Shown: piece after piece, positions 37,501-47,374 of the stretch
Numbering within the stretch: the stretch's first letter is position 1
How the letters are laid out: the number at the start of each line of letters is the position of its first letter
DNA from: Azolla caroliniana
Lineage: Eukaryota > Polypodiophyta
Direction: 5' to 3'
Assembly (NCBI GenBank): GCA_043228905.1
Contig: JBHGNT010000021.1
Location: forward strand, 1,488,001-1,552,000
Length of the DNA: 64,000 nt
Translations under genes and position numbers: made by a program
The notes under the pieces: generated by a model
Told to the model about the DNA's origin: nothing
Databases searched by the model: none
What the model saw: the letters and a program-made list of their open reading frames with translations, nothing else

Positions 37501-40500
37501 TCCAATCCTTGAAATAGCATGCAAATCCTTTGACGAGAAGACAGAGTTATTGTAACAGTACAAAGCTGGACCCTGCCACTCTGACATTTTAGGAGAAAGT
37601 ATAGATGAGGCCCCATACTGGCTTTGATCAAGAAGAAAGCTGACTTCTGAAGCACCAGCATCATCTGAATTCTGTAAAAGCTCGCACAGAATTCCTGGAC
37701 CATCAGCATACATATCCACAATGTGTTTCAGTCTAGTTGTCAATGCTTCATGTTGACCAAATGCTTCAGCTGATCCATGCAAAGTCATGTTCATAGAATC
37801 AGCACTTTCTGCAAGAAGTAATCTGCGCAATGATTTGACACCAAGCCTTTCTGCAACATCATTAGATATATTTGCATGCACAAATTTTGGCATGATCAAG
37901 TTACTGAACACTCCATTGAGAGAGACGGTTCCAGGTTCTGAATCACCTAAAAGCCAGGGAGCATCACCATAAGCAAGTTCTGAAGCTGATACAAGGATAC
38001 CACGCACATCTGGAAGGAAAATTTCGCCACTAAAAGTTGAATCTGCTAAATGCTGGAGAATCCAAATGGTTGTTTTTAATTCATGAGAATCTAGGGGCAT
38101 ACCACCCTTTTGTTTGGAGATTTTTGACAAGATAGAGACAAAGTCTTGAATTGTTAAAGACTCCTTCACACCCAACTCTACCAGAAGTTCTTTAAAGACA
38201 GCAACATCTGCTGGTATGACCCACAAGTATGGAGCAAGATGAAGTGGCCCATCCAAAACAACATCCTGTACAGTCACAAATCTATCACCAACCCAGACCC
38301 ACTGACATCCCTCTAAAATGGTCTTAACAACATCAAGGTCTTCAGTACCAATCTTTTCAGTCAAAATTGTGTACATTTTGGGAATGATGGTTGCAAGAGC
38401 TTGCTTTAATCCCTTACTCTCAGCATTCATTGTGTTCTTACCCAGTTCAAGAAGCTGTGCTGCAATTATATTTCCCCCTAATGGTTCAGTCCAGCCCAAT
38501 TTCTGTGATAAAAATGTAGAACGGCAGTCCCCATTCAAAATGCGCATGCTGGCTGAGGCCAACCACAAATCTGAGGGTAGACGCACCAATCTTGGAGGAG
38601 CAACTGAAGTCGTTACTAATGGCCAAGGTAGGCCGGGATGAGTTGGTTTCACCAAAACAGGGCACCAACAAATGGAACACAACTCATTCCAGAACTTTTT
38701 GGAAATGTTTGTGTCAGACCTCTGATTCTGAAAGAAGTCAGACACTTTGAGAAACATGTTGATTCCATCACCTATAGTCGTTGGAAATAGTTTTGCTGCA
38801 TTGTTCTCCAAATATGTTAAGAGTAAAAATCCACGAATGTTGGCTTCATCAGGGATTTGTTCCTGCAACATCTCAACCTGACGAGCACTTCGAAGAACAG
38901 TCTCAGGTGAAACCACTGTCTGCAGGCCGAGGGTTTGCAATGCATCGAGAATCTCGTCACTTCTAAATTCTTCTGATGGAAATGATTCTTCTTTATCCAG
39001 AAGAGATTTAAACTCCTCTATGCGAGGATCATATAGATTTTTTGGAAATTGAAGGTCACCATTTGATGTTGGAATAAAAGCTAGGTTCCTCAAAAGGTCT
39101 TTGAGAGAGGAATCTTGCAAGCACAAAAGAGGAAGTTCCTTCAAAATAGTTTTCATGGATTTGTTTCTAATATCTGACTTTAGCTCCCCAATCCGATTGA
39201 TTACCCTGAATCTGAAAAAAGTGGCTCTTTTCATCTTTTCTACATTCAGAATCCTGGCTAGTATTTCAATTTCTTCAGTGGATTGAGTATAAAGAAAGTA
39301 TTCTCCAATCAGAGATTCATCAACATTAGAGGGTGGAATAAACCACTTCCTGCTAACAAGGTCAACAAATGTTTTATCATTGCAACCAGACGGATCAAAT
39401 AATTCAAAAATCGGCAGACTTTTAAGAATCTGCAAATTATTTTCTCGTAAGTGATGGCTTTCTCTGTACCACTTCATATCAAGAAAAAAATCATGAAGTT
39501 CAGACCTTTGCTTATTGCTGATATTTGAAAACATTTTATCATATGTATGACCTGAATAAACAGACAAAGATGAAATTGCCTCCAAGATGCCTTGTAGATT
39601 TGGCAAATGTACACAGTTTGGCAAGAATTCATGATTAATTTGAAGATCAGATCTCATAACACGGCAGCCAACTTCAACCAGAATCTTTTCTAAGGTTTGT
39701 GGCAAATTTCCATCACTTTTTACAATCCCCAAACTTTTTTTCGCTCTGCACATAAAGCCGCCAATGGTTGGAATAATGGGCCAATCATCAAATAAAGAAA
39801 ATTCTGCAAAAGAATCTCTTAAATAATCCCAAAAAGTAGCCATCCAAACCTCCCTTGGATGAGCCTCAATAATTCCTGGCAACCACTTTACTTCATCCTG
39901 ACCTTTCCATTCTACAGGTAGAATCTCAACTAGAAGCATCAGAAAGTCGGTATTACTCAAGAATTTTATGTTTGTACTGGAGACATCAGCAATCTGAGAT
40001 AGCCTTTGGAAGAGGACAGGGGGGATTTTTCGCTCAATGAGCCTACTTTTAACCTTGTCCAGCAGGTAATGCTGTTTCTCAGAGCAAATAAAGTAAGATA
40101 CCTTCGCACTTTTGTCTCCAAATACTCCATATCTTCCATTTGATAAGGGAATGAGCGCCAATTCAGAGAGACTGGCCAATGCTTCGCTATCAATAACATC
40201 ACCGAGGCAATAGTCCAATAAATTGAATCCCAAATCCTGGGTTAAATGAAGACAATTGATGTCGACCTTTTGGAGGTATTGCCTTAGAAAACTTGGAGAA
40301 ACCATTCTGAAGGTGTGGTTATCAGATATCATATCGAGTAAAGCCTTCGGAAGGCGCACAATTGGAAGCCCCACAGCAATAAGTGCAGAAGCTAAATCTT
40401 CCGAGTTCTGAGTATCTTCATCATGGATGACTGCTTGTGAAGGTGTAATCCATTTTCCCCCATCAAGATGTGAGTAGAGAAGAGGATATTCTGATATGCA

Positions 40501-43385
40501 ATTGTATAATTGTGCCACCATACCCTGCCATGGCTCCATAAAAGTTCCAGTAGGCCAAAACGAGTAGCAAGCTCGATACACCTCAGGAGCACTTGAAAGC
40601 AGATGGCAATAAGCTGATGTCACAACATCATTTAAAAGAAGAGTATTCCAATCAGATCGTATCTTTCCCATCCCTTCCATATCACTTCCATGCCAAATAT
40701 CCCTACGGTTGGAAGAGAGCTCAAAAAACCCATTGACATGCACTGGGAGATTAGTTTTAACAGGAAGAGGAAGAAAGCAGAAGGCCCTTCCATCATTGAA
40801 ATGTAGATCTTCAACCTAAACATGAGAAAACCAGCTACTGGAACATAAGTTAGTGACTCAAAAACAAACTGTTAAAGATTAAACACATTAATGGAGGAAC
40901 ATATTGCACATCTACAAAATTTCCATACCAAAAAGACAGACAAAAATAATTGCAAAGAATGCATAGACCCTCATAAAATTTGTGTAAGTAAAATTTGACA
41001 GGCCCCTTAATAAGGTTATGAACACTTGAGATTTTCCTCACCAACGATATGAAATGGTGTGAATTACATCACACTTAATATAGATAAAAAGAAAATTTAT
41101 AAGAGACTGATGTAGCCTGCGTTAATTGCTATTTTTTCAGCCATAGGAATCGTACACCACATATTTCTTCTTAATAGGTGCTGCCAATCAATTTGTGTTG
41201 TATGATACGACTATGGACACGTCCATTGCTTCACAGTATTGATTTGCTACATTGGTATAGTTCTGAGGACAAGAGCATTTTCAGCTGATTCATTATTGGT
41301 AGAAAGTTTACAGGTTTTGCTGCTATTAGAAATTCTGAATTGGTGTCTCGACGTGCAAATCAGCTCCAATAAAAAGTTTGATCTGTCTGCCAGAAGCTAG
41401 TTCTTCAAACTGTATATTAATATTATAGAATTTTTTGTCACTGAGGTTAACAGATACTCATATGCAGGCGTGAAGCTTTGGGGAAAACAATATTGGTATG
41501 TCAGACAGTTTCTTGCTCAAGGATTGAGTGCTATATTTGTGTTTTTTTATTGCTGTTGATCACACTGCAAGCATGAACTGCTGATTAGTTAAAACTGCCT
41601 ACATCTGTCATATACATGGGAATAACATCTCATAGAAAAGCCCTGTTGTGAAACCAAAAAATTATAAGTATAAATCTCGAGCTGCCATAAGACCGAGACC
41701 TATAGAAATGAGGCCTATGCACCCGCCACAGATGAATCATCATCAAATCAAGGAAAATTGGAGAAATGTAAAGAGCTTATTATAATAATCGAGGTTTCAA
41801 CATAGGCATGATAAACTAGAAACTAAGATTACACGGAAAACTAAAAGTTCAGCTTATCAAGTAAAGGAAACCAAAGAAGCAAAACTGAACTTTATACCTC
41901 TGTATTATTTTCTGAGACTTTTGCAGCCACTGCGGCCCAAGGTAGCAAGCAAACACCATGTCTTTTTGCAACAGATGATGACATCATCCCAATCTTGCTT
42001 GTTGATGCCTCCAAACATTGAACAATCAAAAAAGATTCGAGTTTTACTTCCACTTGTGCTGCTTTTGCATATCTCTTAGTTTCAAAATGTAATGTGAAGG
42101 AGTCCATGTGCTTTGGGATTGAAGAAATACCACTCCAAGCAGAAGTCCAAGCACCTGAAAGCCTTTTCAAGGCATCTCGATGCTGCTTCCTCCCAGCATT
42201 AGACGATTTCAATGAGCATGAATGCATCAAATCAGGACTGTTCGAGTCCGGTTTCCAATCATATATATTTATCATTTCCATATTCTTTAGGAATAGCATA
42301 CATGAACTTGATTCCAAATGAATCTCATCAAGCAAGTGCATAATATCATCTTCAGAGTAGTATTGCTTTGAGAGTTGGCTTTCAGTAGCCTGACTGGCAG
42401 TCCGCAATGGAAGTCGGAATATAGTGCCGTTATAAGCAGTCTTCATGTCACAGCCAAAAACACAATATGGCTGGAATTGGTCTTTGTAATGAGTTAGGAC
42501 ATCTGCAGTAACAAAATCAATACGTTTTCCAGGATTGACTGCTGAAATATTTGGAAGGAACTTGCAATGAGGATCGAAGAAAACAATATAGCTGCCACTG
42601 ACAAATGAGGGCAAATCCGACAGGTGGTATACTGAGTTGAATCCAACACTGAAAATCACAGATGCCACCAAAATTTAAAGTTATCATTGTCTGGGATGGG
42701 TGAAATGATTCAACACCTTGTTTCTTTCCATCAAAATCAGAGTCATGAATCCTCACAATGAGGATCTGAAAATCTATTGCAATTTGTGCCCTCCAAATCA
42801 ACAACTTACCAATTGAAAACCAAAATGCAATTCTACCTCTGAACCATGCAAGGAGAAACATGAAAAAGCTATTCCACTCTATGTTCTTCAAAACAGGATC
42901 CTTAAACACATTAATTATCTACACTTGATAATGCCCATATGGATCAAAATAATTCAAAAAATAACGCACATAAATAGTAATGCTTCCAAATGTGAACCTA
43001 AAAAAGATAATCCATTTTTTACGCACCCAAACCGACCGGTTTTCCAAGGCTCCCCTTGCTTCTGGCTGCCACCCAGCTTCGAGATACTCTCAAAATCCTG
43101 AATAGAGAATTGCGCATTGTTGTAGGCCAAGAGAGCAGGCCCTTGAAAAGCCGACAGACCTTTGAAGAGAAGCGAATCTTTCCCATGTCTTCTCCGATCC
43201 AGACAGAAGCAAATCTGTGTGGCTCCCGCATCATCTGCGTTCTGGATGAGTTCTTTGAGCAAGGTGGTGCCTTCAGGGTAGTTAGCAAGGATCTCCCTGA
43301 TCCTCCTGGTCAAATCAACGCTCTGTCCGAAATCCTCTGCTATGGTGTCGAGCAGGGGATGGGGATGGGCTCCTGAGGCGGCCAT
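22596..43385 (-). CDS. giant sacsin-like protein with C-terminal RING finger, complete, 13 exons
   Basis: Minus-strand exons: 43385-43027, 42648-41898, 40815-34913, 33065-31567, 31490-31203, 30262-30024, 29599-29328, 28514-25514, 25432-25300, 25150-24636, 24560-23661, 23548-23369, 22793-22596. All introns are GT-AG, all phases join, and the sum is 14,238 nt (4,745 residues; the Arabidopsis relative, from memory, has about 4,700). Sacsin repeat 1 opens with an Hsp90-type ATP site (LLKELIQNADDAGATQ, Asn49 to Gly54) and GRFGVGFNSVYH. Repeat 2 repeats this at about 1412 (CELLQNSDDAGAS, GRFGLGFNSVYH). Repeat 3, near 2797, has lost these residues. A C3HC4 RING ends the protein: Cys4699, 4702, 4714, His4716, Cys4719, 4722, 4729, 4732, preceded by a short coiled coil (EKERADQAAKEAEAAR). 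Sacsin is a chaperone-like protein; the RING suggests E3 ubiquitin ligase activity (inference). Human sacsin instead carries UBL, J and HEPN domains. An in-frame ATG at 43442 could add 19 residues. Confidence 0.95.
22858..22935. repeat. dispersed retroposon-tail-like repeat, copy B
   Basis: It lies in the last intron of the sacsin-like gene. GAAAGAAAGATATATTAACG is nearly identical to copy A at 1083, and the following AGAGGCCAAAATGGCCTATA region aligns with copy C at 63718. On the gene's own strand it reads as a core ending in (TTTC)n. Confidence 0.6.
28512..28905. repeat. 197-bp tandem duplication copying a splice acceptor
   Basis: Copies start TTCCTGCCAAATATTCCACA at 28512 and 28709. The first copy contains the true acceptor of exon 8 of the sacsin-like gene (intron ends after 28515, exon begins at 28514). 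The second copy places an identical TATTTGGCAG acceptor 197 bp earlier in the transcript. Confidence 0.9.
29142..29272. repeat. direct duplication, ~55 bp, period ~73, in sacsin-like intron 7
   Basis: CTGAAGGAATCTATAGGTTG followed by TTTGTT(G/A)TCCATAGGCAG occurs at about 29142 and 29215. Confidence 0.85.
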
Positions 43386-43486
43386 GGCTGGCGCTTGGTC
43401 GATCTCTGCTGTCTGTCGCTCTGCATCTCTCGTCGTCTTCAACGTGAAGCCATGGAATCCAAATCGAAGTCGGCGTATGGTCTGTG

Positions 43487-44015
43487 GTCAGCCGGTCATT
43501 CCTTCGGACGCCCGAAAGAAGAAAAGTCTGAGAGACCATGACGACCATGACCATGTCAAGGAATTGGAGCTGCCGGAGAAGAGTCCGGAGACCCCGCCCC
43601 GCCTGCCCCCTCTGTCCATGTCCCAGGCTCGCGTTCTCCAGAGGCCTGCATTCGCACCCGAGCCGGCGTCCATTGCATGCAAACAGCTTGGGTAGTCGGC
43701 CGGTCATTCCAACACCAGGAGAAGAAGAAGAATAGTCTCCAGAGAGTTGAGACCATGTCAAGGAGTTGGCGTTGCCAGATACGAGTCCAGAGACCACCCT
43801 CTCCAGGTTTGAATTCTTCTAGAGGCTTGCATTCGCACTCGAGCCCGTGTCCATTCCAATGCAACAGGTAGGCAGTCGACCGGCCATTCCAACACCAAGA
43901 GAAGAATAGTCTGAGAGACCATGTCGAGCAATTGGAGTCGTCTGAAGACCACTTCTCCAGACTTGCATTTTCTAAAGGCCTACATTTGCACCAAGTCGGT
44001 GGCCATTGCATGCAG
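43487..44015. repeat. three diverged tandem copies upstream of the sacsin-like start codon
   Basis: Copies of roughly 205, 175 and 150 bp begin near 43487, 43692 and 43868. Each runs from CGGCCATTCC or CGGTCATTCC through AAGAATAGTCTGAGAGACCA, AAGGAATTGGAG and CTCCAGA to a TTGCATTCGCAC-like motif and GGCCATTGCATGCA. They are GC-richer than the DNA further out and occupy the promoter or 5' leader. Overlapping short frames on both strands are side effects of the repeat. Confidence 0.75.
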
Positions 44016-47000
44016 AGGTGGAATGACCCTCGAGACATCAGGCGACACATGTTTCTACGGTTCGCACACCCCTATAGATCAGAACGACAAGTTCAGGATG
44101 CGCGCAGATTTGTGGTTTAATGCCTCGTTGGGTGCTGATATAATATATGTGATTGACACCATTGTAGATGATGCATGGGGAACTTTGCTAGAAGCTACAA
44201 AAAAAAAAAAAATAATAATCAACTGGAAAGTCCTCTTATATTGGTAGGATGCATGACATCCAATAAATTACCGCGAGGCATGGAGCATGGACAAGCTTCT
44301 AGAACTAACTACAACATGTGAGATATTTAATAACCCTCATAAGAACGGTAGCCAAGACCTAGTGATTGAATGTAGAAACACCCTTGACAGAGAGAATCAC
44401 TCACACAAATTTCGCACATGCGCTTTCTCTTTTGCTTGAACAAATTGTTGAGTAAGTTCCCATGTTCTTCTCTTTCTCTGAATGAGTCTTCTATACTCGT
44501 GCAAATGCTTTTAGTAATTTCCTTATCCTTGACTACATCCAAACTCAAACCATTTGTTCTTTAAACTAAATTTCGTGGTGCTTTTGTAAGGTATGTGCTT
44601 TGGCCGAAAAGCATTTGTTTGTGCATGAGAAAACAATTTCCTTCAAAACTTTCCAGTTGCATTCTAGCCATCACATTCCCATTATTGTCATTTGTAACAT
44701 ATCTTGGACCATCATGGAATACATGGGTGATTGTTTAAGGTTTATGTTCAAAAAAAATTTATCATCTTCATTAACCTTCTTGCACGCAAGCATTTTTCAT
44801 ACATTTGAGGTCATTGCATAAAGTGCTACTCGTATTATGTATATATTGAGAGAAAGAGAGAACACAATATTCACCAATATATTGTATTAAACAAATCGGT
44901 GGATGGTTATATAATGAATCTACATGCAATATCGAGAGTATTGATAAACATTAGTCAAGGGTAACCAACACTTTTTTCAAAGGGGGGCTTGGTTTTTATA
45001 AGACTTCTATGCAAATACGTGTAGAACTTGTGATCAATCTAGCTAGTAGCAATAATGGGAACATGGGCAGGGTATCTAAGGTAACCACATTATTCAATGC
45101 AAAGGCATCCAACATTCATAAGATCAATGATGGACTTAAGCACACACAAGGAGCATGGATGAGCTTGTTATAGATTATGTTCCTTGGTCTTTCATGTACA
45201 CAAAGCTACGAGTATACCTATATTTTTAGGGATGTTAGGTGGTTGTCTTTGATTTGGTAATCAAATTCGCTCATTTAGTCGAGGAAACAAATCCTAACCA
45301 TATGTCGAGAGATTTGCTCTTAATGTATGCAAGTGAAGGTTTCTATATGTTAGTTTACATTGCCTTCACCTAGGTTGAAATAAATCCCCTAAGATTGCAT
45401 AGAATATTATGGGAATGCAAAACTCAAGACCCCGATGGCTCCTTCTGTGGACGAAGCAATTGGTTTCCATTTATTCCAAGGATTATACAAATTATCTTTA
45501 TTATTGAAAAGCAATTTCTTTAGAAAGTCCACCCGACAACCCCATGATCTATCCCGCATGACATTTGTTTGTTGAATTGGTGTTACCTCCTCCACTTATA
45601 CATTATCGCCTCCATTCTTAATAAAATTCTTCATCTTTCCAAAAACAGGCCATTGGCCTTCGTTCTTTAGAGCCTTTCCATCGTTGTCATTCAACAACCC
45701 CTTGTTCCTTTATTTGCTTTGCGATTGTTAAATTTTGAATTTGAACATAATGGTTTGTAGGCTCTTCATGTACACCTACCGCAACTTTATTTATTTACTA
45801 ACGACACTAAGCCACTGAATGCCCTAGAACATCACAATGGAGCCTAAAATACATAGGAGGCATATGAAAGCATGCAATTTGCAAACATTAACATATGTAT
45901 TCCAAATAATACAAATTCAATATCAAATTTGTGCATTAGCTATGGGAGGTGCCAAGATCTTTCCCAACTTTTCCATTGATAATCATAAATTTGGCTACAC
46001 CAATGAATACATGCAGTCTACCTCAACCTATACAATACACGATTGCTTCAAGATATCTTGGTATACCATTAGTGGAATTTGAGGAACAATATGAACTAAA
46101 GTTATTCCATAAAAATTTGGCGATTCATTGAGTAATTTTTCTTTATGCTTTTGCACTACGAAAACAACCTCATAATACCCAAGAGGATTGGCATAAACAT
46201 CTTGAACACAATCAACATATAAAATCCCACGTAACCATTAATTGGCCCTCTAAAGAAAATGTATCTTCCCCAGGAAAAACAATATGACCTCTCCAACAAA
46301 AAGACTAACAAATGTCCAAAAACTCCTTATTGTCTATTTCTACCTCAGCCACTTCATCATCAACAAACTCCTTGACAACTTTTACATCCTCCCTTACACA
46401 ATCTTCTATTAGGATATTTGTCATGCATAGTAAATGTTCCTAGTGATTATCATCCCTCTCAACATCATATTGCTACTTTGCATCAACATAAAATATATCA
46501 TTACAATCACCTCAAATACATCGCTGTCTTTTACCATCCCTTATGAAACTCGCTACTGACTCAACCACAAGTGTATCCTTTAACGAATTCAGAGACACAT
46601 CCATACGCATAACAACACTAACATCCATATAGCAAAATATATACGAGATTCCTAATTTACAAACAACGATGTTGAAGAAGGAAACAAAACAAGCGACCAT
46701 GGGATGTATACAAACAAATGGTGAATTTTTCTCATAACGTTATGCAGAAGGGCACCAAATGAGGTGCATAACTATTCTTTAGAAAGCTCATTGCGCAAGC
46801 TTCGAGTCGAAGAATGAAGGAAACGGATATTGGAGTAGGAAGATACACACACAAAAGCACTGTTTGTGCTCCAACATCTCTCTCTCCTTCTCTTTCTACG
46901 CCCCTCTCTCCATCACACACATGCGCACATATGCACATACACACACAAACACATGCACACACGCATACGCACACACAAACGCAAACACAAAACACATGCA

Positions 47001-47220
47001 CATACGTACACTCACGCATGCATGTACACATGAGACTCCTGAGCTTTTGCATGGTTCTAAGAGGGGGGGGGGGGGGTTCTCATTTTTTATAATGGGGTGA
47101 GGGATGGCAGGGGTATTCTAGTAAAATAATCAAAAGTTATTATTCATTTCAATATAATGCATATAATTTCATATATATATACATATATATACACACATTT
47201 TTGGAGGGTTTCTCGAAAGT
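44016..47220. other. intergenic stretch between two divergent genes
   Basis: It separates the minus-strand sacsin-like gene from the plus-strand eEF1B-gamma gene, so both promoters lie within or beside it. It contains an A-run near 44200, a (CA)n-rich tract at 46910-47010 that makes spurious Thr/His and Cys/Val frames, and a G-run at 47063-47076. No gene was recognised. Confidence 0.6.
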
Positions 47221-47225
47221 TCCAC

Positions 47226-47260
47226 TATATAATCGAAGACAGGCAGAAATTAGGGTTTGC
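47226..47260 (+). promoter_or_regulatory. TATA box and telo-box of eEF1B-gamma
   Basis: TATATAA (47226-47232) is followed about 20 bp later by AAATTAGGGTTTGCG, a reversed telo-box (AAACCCTAA). Telo-boxes near the cap site are a known hallmark of plant translation genes such as eEF1A and ribosomal proteins, which fits the downstream gene. Confidence 0.65.
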
Positions 47261-47374
47261 GCCTTCATCGTTTTCTGCAGGAAAGGATAAAAAGAAAAAA
47301 CAACAGGAACAGACAGACAGAGCGAGCAGCAGACGCCAATTCACAGCAGAAGCTCGAGCGAGACTTGCGAAACT

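Noticed and set aside
46732-47100. Cys/Val-rich and Thr/His-rich frames
   Set aside because: They are translations of the (CA)n microsatellite on both strands.
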